Assembly (NCBI GenBank): GCA_015056415.1
Contig: SVGJ01000006.1
Span: 1 to 64,000 of the forward strand
From: Clostridiales bacterium
GTDB lineage: Bacteria; Bacillota; Clostridia; Christensenellales; Aristaeellaceae
DNA: 64,000 nucleotides
Direction of reading: 5' to 3'
Shown here: in pieces, positions 16,054-24,959 of the stretch
How the letters are laid out: every line of letters begins with the position of its first letter
Position numbering within the stretch: position 1 is the first letter of the stretch
Notes under the pieces: model-generated
Databases searched by the model: none
What the model was told of the DNA's origin: nothing
The model's input: only the letters and a program-made list of their open reading frames with translations
Made by a program: the position numbers and the translations under genes

Positions 16054-19000
16054 TTAATCGTCCAGCTTCAGCTTGGTCCAGTCCTGGGTGGCGCCCTCGC
16101 CGTAGCCGGCGGGATAGGCGTCCTTCTTCACCAGCGCAAAGCCCAGATCGGCATTGCGGTTCGTCTTGTCGCTGGTCACCTGCACCATGACGCTGATGCC
16201 ATCCTCGCCCAGCACAGAGGCGATCGCCGGGAAATCCGTGCGCATCTGGGTGGGCTTGACCTCGGCAGGTGCGGTGACACGCAGGGTGTAGGAGGCGGGG
16301 TACACATCCGTGAAGCGGTAGAAGCCATACTGGTCGGAAACAGTTTCCGCCACCACCGTCTCGCCGCGCATGAGCTCGATCCTCACGCCGGGGATGCCGC
16401 CCTCCTCGGAATCCTGCAGGCCATTGCCGTTCACATCCAGCCAGCACAGGTCGCCCAGCGCGCCGGGCAGCACCGCGCCGATGTTCATCTTCCGCTGGTC
16501 GCGGCTCATGCGCAATTCGATCACGTCGCTCTTGGCGCTGCGGGCATTGCACTCAGTCATCACGCTGATGTTCTCGCCGGCGGTCAGGCGTTCGTCGCCG
16601 GGTTCAACCACCACACGGCCCTCAGGCAGGGTCACAGCCAGCTGATACTGGCCGGGCATCAGGCCGGTGAAGGCATAGGCGCCCTCATCGTCAGATACAG
16701 CCGTCGCCAGCACCGTACCCGCCGCGTCGCTCAGGGAGATCTCCGCGCCAGCCTGCGCGCCGATCTCGCCGCCCATGTCCACCCATACGTTGCCGGAAAT
16801 GCTGGTGTGGCACACGATGCCCAGCATCAGGCCCTGACGGGTCTCGCCCTCCACCATCACCACGTTACGCATGATCATCTTACCATCCTCGCAGGTGAAG
16901 GTGGAATCGCCGGTCTTGCCCTCAACGGCAGGGCCGTACTCCAGGGTGTAGCTACCGGGGATCAGGCCCTCGGCGGCAAAGGTTCCGTCCTTTTCGATGG
17001 TCACCTGCGCGAAGACCTGCCCGTTGTGCTGGTCGATCACGGTGACCTTTTTCCCGTTGGGTTTGATCTCCTTTTCATCGTAGAGGCCATCGACATTTTC
17101 ATCCAGCCAGGCAATGCCGCTGAGCGAGGCGGGCTTCGCGCCGCCCATCGTCTGATCGCTCCAGCGGTCGCCCATGGCGAGCTCCAGGGTAACGGTCTGG
17201 GTATTCACGCCGGGGGCCACAGGCAAGGTCATGCTGTCCACACGGGACATGACATACCCCTCAGGCATGGTGACCTGCAGGGTATAAGTATCCGGCCGCA
17301 GATTTTTGATGGCAAAGCTGCCATCCTCGCCGGTGGTCATGGTCACGCTTTCAAGATCGCCGCGGGCGGGCGTGAGCACAAGAGCCACGCCGGAGAGAGT
17401 CTCCTCGCCCTCATCCCTGACGCCGCTGCCATTGTGATCAGCGAAGGCCACGCCGTCCACAGAGCCCAGGAGCAGGCCGCCGCACAGGGGAGCGTTGACC
17501 TCAGCTCCCACAGCGAAATCGAACCACTCGCCGCGACCCACATTACCCTCGCCGGAGATAGTATTGCCGCCGTTGGCAACCACCGCAGGCGTACTCTCGC
17601 CGGGGAAGTCATACTGGAGATAATACCGGCCGGGCATCACCGCGTCGAAGCAGAAGGCGCCGTCCCCCTCGATGGTGGCGGCGAAGTGTTCGCCCTCCTC
17701 GCTCATCAGGCGCACCACCGTACCGGTGAAGCCGGTCTCGCCCGCATCCTGCAGGCCGTTGTCGTTGGCATCGGCAAAGACGCTGCCCTGCACCGTACCG
17801 GGCAGGATCTGGCCGATGTCCATGCCGGTGATCTGCGCGCCCATGGCCACCACGAAGGGCTCCGTCTGGCCTTTGCCATCGCCGATGTTCACAAAGTAGT
17901 TGCCCTCGCCCAGCTTGGTGAAGGCATAGCCGCGTTTGGCCTCCAGCCGCATGGAATACGTGCCGGGGTTCAGGCCCTCAAAGACATACTGACCCTTGGC
18001 GGTGGTGCGATCCACCACCAGCTTCTCGCCGTTTTCATCCAGCAGGGCGACCTGCAGGCCGGAGACCACATCCTCGCCCTTTTCCTGCTTGCCGGAGAAG
18101 TTATCATCCAGATAGGCCACGCCGGTGATGCTGGCAGGAACCACAGCGCCCAGCATGATGGTGGTATCAGCACCCAGGGTAACGCCGATGCCCTTCACGG
18201 TATCCTTGCGGCGGCCGTTGTTGTTCTGGAAGCCATTGCCGCTCTCCGCCGTGCGGGAGAAGGCGTATCCCTCGGGGATCACGGCGGCAACGCTGTAGGT
18301 TCCGCTGCGCAGGGATCCCGCAGAGGCGATGCCGTCCTCGCCGGAGACGGCGCCGGAGACGGTCTTGCCGTTGGACTTGATCACGTCCACCTCCACGCCG
18401 GCCAGCAGCCCCTCATTCTCATCATAGAGGCCGTTGAAATTGGCGTCCAGGAAGCACAGCACGTTGATGGAGCCATCGCCCACCACGCCGATGTGGCGGT
18501 TGTCGAAGACCTGGCCCTCCTTGAGCAGGAAGGAGCGGGAATCGCTGCGCTTGCCCTCGGTGGTATAGTAGGAGCGGTTGACGCCGCCCGTCTTGGAGTA
18601 CTTGGTAAACATGGTGCCTTGGGGGGTGGTGACGGTCATCTTGTAATTGCCGGGCTTCACCTGGCCGATGTAGTACTCGCCGCTTTCGCCGGTGGTGACC
18701 TCATACACAAGGCCGTTGTTCGTTCCCTTCAGGGAGACGAGCACGCCTTCCTGGCCGGGCTCATCCTCCTGCATGATGCCGTCGCCGTTCACATCGTCCC
18801 AGGCCTTGCCGGATACGGCGGAAAGCTGGATCGCGCCCACAGCGATGGTACGCACCTCATTCTCCGCCAGCGTAAGCTCCGGGCTGACCTGAACGCGCTC
18901 CAGGCTGGACTGCATCACCGAGCCGGAGCTGGGGCCGTTCTTTTCCGCGCCGTACTTACCATAGCCCATATCCAGGGGCAGGGTAACCCGCACGGTGTAG

Positions 19001-20112
19001 GTTCCGGCAGGCAGACCGCCGATCACAGGGCTGGCGTCCTCATCCGTCACAACGGAAGCGATGGGCTCCGTCGCGCCGGCGGGAATGACCTCGATCAACG
19101 TACCGGCGACGCCCATATCATAAGCATTGCGCGCGCCGTTGCCATTCTTGTCATGATAGATCCGCACGTCCAGGCTGGCAGGGTTCTCCACCACCACAGG
19201 CGTGGGGACCGCCGTGGGTTCGGGCGTGGGGGCCTCCGTAGGCTCGGCAGTGGGTTCCTCGGTGGGAACCGCCGTGGGTTCGAGCGTGGGGACCTCCGTA
19301 GGCTCGGCAGTGGGTTCCTCGGTGGGGACTGCTGTAGGTTCGGGCGTGGGGGCCTCCGTAGGCTCGGCAGTGGGTTCCTCGGTGGGAACCGCCGTGGGCT
19401 CGGGCGTGGGAGCCTCCGTGGGCTCAGCGGTGGGTTCCTCGGTGGGGACTGCTGTAGGTTCGGGGATAGAGGCAATGACCATATGGTTCCAGGCATAGAG
19501 CAAGTCCACCGGGAGGATCTGCTCCGCCGCGCCACGGTAGGCCGTCAGTTCCAGCGTGAAATCAGGCCAGAATTCATCGCCCTCCGTCTGATGCACGGTA
19601 TAAACGCCTGCGGGCAGAGCCTGCGGCAGGGTGTAGCTGCCCTGCTCGTCCGTGGTGAAGGACAGCGCTTCCACGCCCTGCTCATCGGTCAGGGTGAAGC
19701 CGCACGCCCCTGTTGCCTGCAGCGTGAAAAGACCCGCGTCGGCATAGACCATCACCAGCGCGGTGTTCAGCCTTCCCGCGGTGATGGAAACAGAGTAGCC
19801 GGTCTCCTGGATCTGGTAGCCCGCGGGCATGGTAGCCGCGTCAGGCACCAGCAGCACATTGCTGGCCTGATTCAGCTTCACCGTGCCACTGCCCTCCGCG
19901 TCCGCGGAGAGCACGCCCACCTCAGCGCCATTCTGCTGCACGCTGAAGGAGCCGCTCAGCGGCTGCATCTGCCACTGGCCGCCGGCCTGCGGGATCAGGC
20001 CGCAGAACTGCACCTCCAGGGTCGTCCAGTCCGCCATGGCCGCAGGCGCCATGCCCAATAGCATCACAATGCACATCAGCATTGCCAGGATCTTCGTCCG
20101 TACCGTCTTCAT
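16054..20112 (-). CDS. Giant secreted protein with Pro/Thr/Glu repeat stalk and about nine SdrD_B-like domains
   Basis: A 1352-residue exported protein. Residues 1-27 are a signal peptide (MKTVRTKILAMLMCIVMLLG..., AMA cleavage). An N-terminal beta-rich region (about 30-210) leads into a P-T-E repeat stalk (about 214-305; 20-residue unit PTAVPTEEPTAEPTEAPTPE). About nine SdrD_B/Cna-B-like domains follow (about 310-1340), most opening with a D.N.(S/N)G..D..E-type calcium-binding loop, for example AWDDVNGDGIMQEDEPG and CWLDVNGNGLQDSEEG; the eighth lacks it. The C-terminus (QDWTKLKLDD) has no LPxTG motif, hydrophobic anchor or positive tail, so how it is held at the surface is unclear. Likely an adhesin or structural surface protein. 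CGGAGG precedes the ATG. Confidence 0.88.
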   Translation of the reverse strand: MKTVRTKILAMLMCIVMLLGMAPAAMADWTTLEVQFCGLIPQAGGQWQMQPLSGSFSVQQNGAEVGVLSADAEGSGTVKLNQASNVLLVPDAATMPAGYQIQETGYSVSITAGRLNTALVMVYADAGLFTLQATGACGFTLTDEQGVEALSFTTDEQGSYTLPQALPAGVYTVHQTEGDEFWPDFTLELTAYRGAAEQILPVDLLYAWNHMVIASIPEPTAVPTEEPTAEPTEAPTPEPTAVPTEEPTAEPTEAPTPEPTAVPTEEPTAEPTEVPTLEPTAVPTEEPTAEPTEAPTPEPTAVPTPVVVENPASLDVRIYHDKNGNGARNAYDMGVAGTLIEVIPAGATEPIASVVTDEDASPVIGGLPAGTYTVRVTLPLDMGYGKYGAEKNGPSSGSVMQSSLERVQVSPELTLAENEVRTIAVGAIQLSAVSGKAWDDVNGDGIMQEDEPGQEGVLVSLKGTNNGLVYEVTTGESGEYYIGQVKPGNYKMTVTTPQGTMFTKYSKTGGVNRSYYTTEGKRSDSRSFLLKEGQVFDNRHIGVVGDGSINVLCFLDANFNGLYDENEGLLAGVEVDVIKSNGKTVSGAVSGEDGIASAGSLRSGTYSVAAVIPEGYAFSRTAESGNGFQNNNGRRKDTVKGIGVTLGADTTIMLGAVVPASITGVAYLDDNFSGKQEKGEDVVSGLQVALLDENGEKLVVDRTTAKGQYVFEGLNPGTYSMRLEAKRGYAFTKLGEGNYFVNIGDGKGQTEPFVVAMGAQITGMDIGQILPGTVQGSVFADANDNGLQDAGETGFTGTVVRLMSEEGEHFAATIEGDGAFCFDAVMPGRYYLQYDFPGESTPAVVANGGNTISGEGNVGRGEWFDFAVGAEVNAPLCGGLLLGSVDGVAFADHNGSGVRDEGEETLSGVALVLTPARGDLESVTMTTGEDGSFAIKNLRPDTYTLQVTMPEGYVMSRVDSMTLPVAPGVNTQTVTLELAMGDRWSDQTMGGAKPASLSGIAWLDENVDGLYDEKEIKPNGKKVTVIDQHNGQVFAQVTIEKDGTFAAEGLIPGSYTLEYGPAVEGKTGDSTFTCEDGKMIMRNVVMVEGETRQGLMLGIVCHTSISGNVWVDMGGEIGAQAGAEISLSDAAGTVLATAVSDDEGAYAFTGLMPGQYQLAVTLPEGRVVVEPGDERLTAGENISVMTECNARSAKSDVIELRMSRDQRKMNIGAVLPGALGDLCWLDVNGNGLQDSEEGGIPGVRIELMRGETVVAETVSDQYGFYRFTDVYPASYTLRVTAPAEVKPTQMRTDFPAIASVLGEDGISVMVQVTSDKTNRNADLGFALVKKDAYPAGYGEGATQDWTKLKLDD
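19195..19470 (-). repeat. In-frame 60-bp tandem repeats coding the P-T-E stalk
   Basis: About four and a half copies of an exact 60-bp period encode the 20-residue unit of the stalk. Copies differ by a few substitutions only (for example a Val and a Leu in one unit), which suggests recent duplication and likely length variation between strains. Confidence 0.9.
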
Positions 20113-20180
20113 AAACCGGATTCCTCCGCTCGCAGCGGGATAAACCGCTGTAGAATTGTGTAGACAACAAACCAGTTTAT

Positions 20181-20209
20181 ATGGTAAAGCACCCGACCCG
20201 GATTGTCAA
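20181..20209 (-). promoter_or_regulatory. Possible promoter of the large B-domain protein gene
   Basis: Minus strand: perfect -35 TTGACA (20204-20209), 17-bp spacer, weak -10 TACCAT (20181-20186). Confidence 0.5.
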
Positions 20210-20242
20210 CCTTTCCGGCCCGGGGCGTGCAAAGATTTACAT

Positions 20243-20271
20243 AAAAAACCGCCGCACAGGCCGTGCGGCGG
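20243..20271 (-). terminator. Terminator of the CNNM/CorC gene
   Basis: Minus strand: CCGCCGCAC / GTGCGGCGG with a five-base loop and TTTTTT, just after the stop at 20278. Confidence 0.9.
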
Positions 20272-20277
20272 CAAAGT

Positions 20278-21627
20278 TTACTTCTCTTCTTCCTCTTCCC
20301 CGTTTTCCGGCGCATCCTGCTGGGTGGGCAGCACGGTCACAAGAGCATATTCAACACGGTGATCCTCGATCTTCTCGACCCGGATGTGCAGGCCGTGAAC
20401 CTCCACCTCGGGATTGGAGCCATCCTGGGGAATGGTGGTGAACTGGCTGAAGATCAGGCCGCCCAGGGTATCGTATTCCTCCTCCAGGGGCAGGTCGATA
20501 TCCAGCGCCTCGGCCACATCCTCCAGCGAGGCAGTGCCGGCCACGCGCCAGGTCTTGTCCTCCACCAGCTCGATCTCGGCAGCCTCCTTGTGGTCGGTCT
20601 CATCGTAGATGTTGCCGACGATCTCCTCCAGCAGGTCCTCCATGGTGACGATGCCGCTCATGCCGCCGTACTCATCCACCACGATGGCCATGTGGATGCG
20701 CTTCTTCTGCATATCGCGGAAGAGGGCGTCGGCCTGCACGGTTTCAGGCACGAAGTAGGCCTCGCGGATCAATTCGCGGGTGGGCTTGGGCTCGGCCGAA
20801 GCAGCGTTGAGCAGGAAGCTGCGGGTGGACAGCACGCCCACGATGTCATCCATGTCCTCGTTATAGACAGGGAAACGGCTCAGGCCGGATTCCCGGATGG
20901 TCTTGAGGATGGTGTCATGATCGTCCCCCACCCAGATGCTGAACACATCGGTACGGTGGGTCATCACATCTTCGGCGGAAAGATTGTTGAACTCGAAGAT
21001 GTTCTCGATCATTTCCTTCTCGGCTTCCTCGATGGCGCCGGTCTCGCCGCCCATATCCACCATCATGCGGATCTCTTCCTCGGTGACCTCCTCCGGCTCA
21101 GCATTGGGGTCGATGCCGATAAGGCGCAGCACACCGTTGGTGCTGACGGAAAGCAGCCACACGATGGGCTTGAAGACACTGGAGCAGAACTTCAGCCCCC
21201 GCAGGGCCAGGCGGGCCATCTTGTCCGGGTGGTGCATGGCGATGCGCTTGGGCACCAGTTCGCCAAAGACCAGCGTGAAGAAGGACAGGATCAGCGTAAT
21301 GATAACCACGCAGACGCCGTGGAGCACAGTGGGCTCCAGCGGAATGAAGCCTTTCACAGCCTCCGCCAGGCGGGATGCAAACTGATCCGCCGCGAACGCG
21401 GAGCCCAGGAAGCCTGCCAGCGTGATACACACCTGAATGGTGGAAAGGAACTTGTTGGGCGATTCGGACATTTTCAGCAGCTGCTCCGCCACTCTGTCGC
21501 CTTCTTCCGCGTCATGGCGCAGCTTGGCCTCGTTTACGGACAGCACAGCGACCTCTGTCGCGGCGAACCACCCGTTAATGAGAATCAGAATCAGCTGAAG
21601 CAGCAAGGGACCTCCCCATGGGTCCAA
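20278..21627 (-). CDS. Hemolysin-family CNNM/CorC transporter-like protein
   Basis: A membrane protein of about 449 residues with the layout DUF21 (CNNM) transmembrane domain (about 1-195; [25 protein letters not shown] and following helices), a CBS-domain pair (about 205-330; [22 protein letters not shown]) and a C-terminal CorC_HlyC domain (about 345-430). Relatives export or balance Mg2+ or other divalent ions; 'hemolysin' in older names is not evidence of toxicity. The start is probably TTG at 21627, 7 nt after AAGGAG; a GTG at 21636 overlaps that site. It has a strong promoter with an adjoining palindrome. Confidence 0.92.
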   Translation of the reverse strand: MDPWGGPLLLQLILILINGWFAATEVAVLSVNEAKLRHDAEEGDRVAEQLLKMSESPNKFLSTIQVCITLAGFLGSAFAADQFASRLAEAVKGFIPLEPTVLHGVCVVIITLILSFFTLVFGELVPKRIAMHHPDKMARLALRGLKFCSSVFKPIVWLLSVSTNGVLRLIGIDPNAEPEEVTEEEIRMMVDMGGETGAIEEAEKEMIENIFEFNNLSAEDVMTHRTDVFSIWVGDDHDTILKTIRESGLSRFPVYNEDMDDIVGVLSTRSFLLNAASAEPKPTRELIREAYFVPETVQADALFRDMQKKRIHMAIVVDEYGGMSGIVTMEDLLEEIVGNIYDETDHKEAAEIELVEDKTWRVAGTASLEDVAEALDIDLPLEEEYDTLGGLIFSQFTTIPQDGSNPEVEVHGLHIRVEKIEDHRVEYALVTVLPTQQDAPENGEEEEEK

Positions 21628-21649
21628 AGTGATCACTCCTTATTTATGA

Positions 21650-21682
21650 TGCTGGGATGGAAATATTTTCACCATCCCAGCA
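21650..21682. repeat. 11-bp inverted repeat at the transcription start of the CNNM gene
   Basis: TGCTGGGATGG (21650-21660) and CCATCCCAGCA (21672-21682) are perfect inverted arms around an 11-bp AT-rich centre. They begin 4 bp after the -10 box, so the dyad covers the expected transcription start. It could be an operator or a 5' mRNA hairpin. Confidence 0.7.
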
Positions 21683-21685
21683 AAT

Positions 21686-21714
21686 ATTATAGCACGTGAC
21701 CCCTGCGTTTGCAA
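21686..21714 (-). promoter_or_regulatory. SigA-type promoter of the CNNM gene
   Basis: Minus strand: -35 TTGCAA (21709-21714), 17-bp spacer, consensus -10 TATAAT (21686-21691). Confidence 0.85.
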
Positions 21715-21725
21715 TATTTTCTTAA

Positions 21726-21758
21726 CAAAAAACGGGAGCGGCACATCAGCCGCCCCCT
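21726..21758 (-). terminator. Terminator of the 498-residue secreted protein gene
   Basis: Minus strand: GGGGGCGGC / GCCGCTCCC around TGATGT, followed by GTTTTTTG. Confidence 0.75.
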
Positions 21759-21775
21759 GGAAAAACGATATGGCA

Positions 21776-23272
21776 TTACATGCCAAGCAGCAGGCTCAGC
21801 ACGCTGGAGGGCAGGTGCTGCACCAGGCCGATCAGCGCGCTCTGGGCCGCCGTCAGCACATCCTCGTTCATGTAGGTATTGAACTCCTCCTCGGTCATCT
21901 TGCCCAGGCGGACAGCATCGGCGGTGATGATGGACTCAGCGGCGCTGCCGGTCTCCTGGATGAACTCGATGCTCAGCAGTTCATCCTCCATACCCATGAG
22001 GTACAGATCCATCTCGCCTTCCATAACGACGTCCTGATCGTTGACCTTTTTGGCCTCGGTCTCGAACACCATCCGCAAGGAGATCTCCTGCTGGGTATCG
22101 CTGTCGGTGATGGTCACTTCAATATCCATATCCTCGGAGGATTCAGTCTCGCCGTAATCCTTGTCAACGATCACGCCCACGGCGATCACAGGCTGGGCCA
22201 CGCCGGAATCGATGCTGTCGATATCCACGTTCACAACGTCCTTCTCCTCGTTGCTCACGGCGGTCACAGAGATGCTGACGCCCGCTTCGGCAGCGTCCTT
22301 GGCGATGATCGTGGCAGTGTGGACGGCGGTTTCGTTCATGGTCAGGCGGGAATAGACGCCGTCCATATGAATGGTCTCCTCCACGCCCTCTTCGTTCTCG
22401 CCCTTCATGGTCATGGTCATAGTCATGTACACAGGCTCGCCCTCGGCGTCCAGGTAGACCTCCACAGGGATCTCGCCCACAACCATCGCGCCCATCTGGT
22501 CAGCCAGCTCGGGCAGCATCGCGATCAGTTCCTCGGCGGTGGCAGGCTGGCCGTTCACGGTCAGGTTCATGGATTCCAGCGTGCTGATAAAATCGGGCAT
22601 ATCCTTCACCGCGTCGAAGATGACCTTGTAGATGGCAGTCACGTCCTCGCCGGTGAGCTTCACAGTCGCAACAGTGGTGGCGGCGTCGCAGTTCTTGGGC
22701 TGCTGGGTCACTTCGGCGGTGGTCACCCTGGAGGCCATTTCAGTGCCCAGGGCGATCAGGTTGGTAAGGTCGATTTCCTCCGCCTCAGTCGTTCCGGTGG
22801 AAGCCTGCGCGATGACCTGAGCAAGGACCTGCTTCATTTCAGCCACATCGCTCTGGCTGAACATACCGGCATCCTCAGCCAGGGCCAGCAGATAGTTCAG
22901 CGCGATCTCGCCTTCCTCGGCGTTGAAAGCAACAACATCCTCGCCCAGCAGGTTGGACTTGATATAGGTATCCTCGCCTTCGGTGGCGGTAGACAGAGTC
23001 AGCACATCGGCGCCGGACAGGGTCAGGGCGAAATCGACCTGATCCTCCTGCTGGGCATAGGTGAAGCCCAGGGCGTCGACCACATCGTTGATAATGGTAG
23101 CCACGCTCTCGTCAAGGCCGGGATAAGAGCCGAAGTCCAGGGTGACCTTGCCGCTCACGGGGCGGCCGGCATTCGTGGCCTCTTCCATCATTTCAGAGGG
23201 AGATGCCGCCAGGCCCAGCACAGGCAGGGTCATCATGACCAGGGCCAGAAGCATCGCAAACAGTTTTTTCAT
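21776..23272 (-). CDS. Large secreted acidic protein of unknown function
   Basis: A 498-residue protein with a signal peptide (MKKLFAMLLALVMMTLPVLG, cleavage near LAA). There is no lipobox Cys. The mature part is acidic and Thr/Val-rich, with many beta-strand-like stretches (MTMTMTMKGEN, VNVDIDSIDSG, MDIEVTITDSD) that suggest repeated beta-sandwich or lipoprotein-like folds. I recognise no catalytic motif. AGGAGG lies 8 nt before the ATG, a good promoter lies upstream (23317-23345) and a terminator follows, so it is its own transcription unit. Confidence 0.75.
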   Translation of the reverse strand: MKKLFAMLLALVMMTLPVLGLAASPSEMMEEATNAGRPVSGKVTLDFGSYPGLDESVATIINDVVDALGFTYAQQEDQVDFALTLSGADVLTLSTATEGEDTYIKSNLLGEDVVAFNAEEGEIALNYLLALAEDAGMFSQSDVAEMKQVLAQVIAQASTGTTEAEEIDLTNLIALGTEMASRVTTAEVTQQPKNCDAATTVATVKLTGEDVTAIYKVIFDAVKDMPDFISTLESMNLTVNGQPATAEELIAMLPELADQMGAMVVGEIPVEVYLDAEGEPVYMTMTMTMKGENEEGVEETIHMDGVYSRLTMNETAVHTATIIAKDAAEAGVSISVTAVSNEEKDVVNVDIDSIDSGVAQPVIAVGVIVDKDYGETESSEDMDIEVTITDSDTQQEISLRMVFETEAKKVNDQDVVMEGEMDLYLMGMEDELLSIEFIQETGSAAESIITADAVRLGKMTEEEFNTYMNEDVLTAAQSALIGLVQHLPSSVLSLLLGM

Positions 23273-23316
23273 CAGGGCAACCTCCTAAAACGGTTTTGTC
23301 TTTTCATGACACCGCC

Positions 23317-23345
23317 ATTATATACAATCCGGCTGGTTCTGTCAC
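23317..23345 (-). promoter_or_regulatory. SigA-type promoter of the 498-residue secreted protein gene
   Basis: Minus strand: -35 GTGACA (23340-23345), 17-bp spacer, -10 TATAAT (23317-23322). Confidence 0.75.
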
Positions 23346-23453
23346 TATTTAATACATAATTGATACAATTTCGGGTCTGAAAACCACATTTTTTACATCC
23401 AAAGGCAAAAAAATGCCTGTCGGCGTGTAACCCTTCCGCGATTGGGCAAAACA

Positions 23454-23462
23454 TGATATAAT
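23454..23462 (+). promoter_or_regulatory. Extended -10 promoter of the flavoprotein operon
   Basis: TG at 23454-23455, one base, then TATAAT (23457-23462): an extended -10 element with no convincing -35, 34 bp before the TTG start. Confidence 0.6.
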
Positions 23463-23495
23463 AGGCAAAATGCCATCAGAAGGAGGCAGAACCTT

Positions 23496-24959
23496 TTGCA
23501 CAGTGATATTCTGCTTATCGGCGCCGGCGTGACCGGCTGCGCGCTGGCCCGGGTGCTGAGCCGTTATGAGGCGCAGGTCACCGTCCTCGACCGCGGCGCC
23601 GATGTGGCCGAAGGCGCATCCAAGGCCAACAGCGGCATCGTTCACGCCGGATTTGACGCCCATCCCGGCACCATGAAGGCCAGGCTGAATGTAGAGGGCG
23701 CCAATATGTATCCCGCCCTGTGTCAGGAGCTGGGCGTGCCTTACGGCCAGCCCGGCGCGCTGGTCATCGGCTTTGATGAGGACGACCGCAAAACGCTGGA
23801 AAACCTGGTACGGCAGGGCGTTGAAAACGGCGTGCCCGGCGTGCGGCTCATTGAACGTGAGGAGATCCTCGCCCTGGAGCCCAACACCAATCCCGAGGTG
23901 CTCTGCGCGCTGTACGCCCCCACATCAGGCCTCACCAGCCCCTACGAGCTGACCTTTGCCCTGGCGGATCACGCCGCACTCAACGGCGTGACCTTCCGCA
24001 TGAACGAGGAGGTCACCGGCGTCTGGCAGGATGAAGACGGCCTGTGGCACGTGAAAGCCACCTCCGGCGAACACACCTGCCGGATATTCATCAACTGCGC
24101 GGGCGTTGGCAGCGCCCTCATCCATAATATGATGAGCGACGACAAGCGCGAGATCATCAACCGCCGGGGCCAGTACTACCTGATGGATCGGGTCACTCCC
24201 CTGCCCTTCACCATGACCATGTTCCAGTGCCCCACCAAAATGGGCAAGGGCGTACTGGTCTCCCCCACGGTGCACGGCAACATCCTGCTGGGCCCCTCTG
24301 CCGAGGATATCCCCGACCCGCTGGATGTGAGCACCACCGCCGAGGGTCTGGCCTTCGTGCTGGAGAAAAGCAGGCTCACCTGGCCCGCCGCCTCGCCCCG
24401 GGGAACGATCACGAATTTCTCGGGCATCCGCGCCCACGAGGCCAAGGGAGATTTCATCATCGGCGCGGTTTCCGGCCGCGCCAACGCCTACGAGACCGTG
24501 GGCATCGAAAGCCCCGGCCTGTCCTCCGCCCCCGCCATCGCCGAGATGCTGGGCCGGCAGATCGCCCGGGAGCAGAGTCTCGCCCCGAAAACCGACTATA
24601 AGCCAGCCCGGATCCTGCCCAAGCCCTTCTACGCCATGACCAATCAGGAGCGCGCCGCTGCCGTGGCTGCCGATCCCCTCTATGGCCGATTGGTCTGCCG
24701 GTGCGAAATGGTGACGGAGGCGGAGATCCGCGCCGCCATCCGGCGAAGCGTGGGTGCTGCCACCATCGATGGCGTGAAGCGCCGCACCCGTGCCGGCATG
24801 GGCCGCTGCCAGGGCGGCTTCTGTTCCCCCCGGGTGGCGGAGATCCTCGCCGAGGAGCTGGGCATCCCCATGACGGAGGTCACCAAGTGCGGCGGGGAAA
24901 GCCGCCTGCTCACCGGCACCATTCAGCAAGCGATGAAGGAGGGCTGCTGCCATGAGTGA
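23496..24959 (+). CDS. FAD-dependent glycerol-3-phosphate dehydrogenase-type oxidoreductase with BFD-like [2Fe-2S] domain
   Basis: A 487-residue flavoprotein. The N-terminal Rossmann motif DILLIGAGVTGCALARVLSRYEAQVTVLDR (read in parts) binds FAD, followed by the DAO-fold region with SKANSGIVHAGFDA. The last ~70 residues form a BFD-like cluster domain: CRCEMVTEAEI and later RCQGGFC. This is the catalytic subunit of a three-gene module (with the next two genes) seen in Clostridia next to glycerol kinase, which suggests oxidation of glycerol-3-phosphate to dihydroxyacetone phosphate; other 2-hydroxyacids are possible. TTG start with AAGGAGG 9 nt upstream. No glpK or glpF is within the window. 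Confidence 0.88.
   Translation: MHSDILLIGAGVTGCALARVLSRYEAQVTVLDRGADVAEGASKANSGIVHAGFDAHPGTMKARLNVEGANMYPALCQELGVPYGQPGALVIGFDEDDRKTLENLVRQGVENGVPGVRLIEREEILALEPNTNPEVLCALYAPTSGLTSPYELTFALADHAALNGVTFRMNEEVTGVWQDEDGLWHVKATSGEHTCRIFINCAGVGSALIHNMMSDDKREIINRRGQYYLMDRVTPLPFTMTMFQCPTKMGKGVLVSPTVHGNILLGPSAEDIPDPLDVSTTAEGLAFVLEKSRLTWPAASPRGTITNFSGIRAHEAKGDFIIGAVSGRANAYETVGIESPGLSSAPAIAEMLGRQIAREQSLAPKTDYKPARILPKPFYAMTNQERAAAVAADPLYGRLVCRCEMVTEAEIRAAIRRSVGAATIDGVKRRTRAGMGRCQGGFCSPRVAEILAEELGIPMTEVTKCGGESRLLTGTIQQAMKEGCCHE

Noticed and set aside
19195..19470. Regular 60-bp repeats that could suggest CRISPR
   Set aside because: They are contiguous and in frame, coding the P-T-E stalk; there are no unique spacers.
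14737..20061. A 1774-residue open frame on the plus strand
   Set aside because: It is the antisense shadow of gmk, remA, yicC and the B-domain gene, with low-complexity Gly/His/Ala composition and no ribosome site; the minus-strand genes have real motifs.
20278..21627. Hemolysin toxin
   Set aside because: The domain layout DUF21-CBS-CorC_HlyC indicates an ion-transport-type protein; the hemolysin name is historical.
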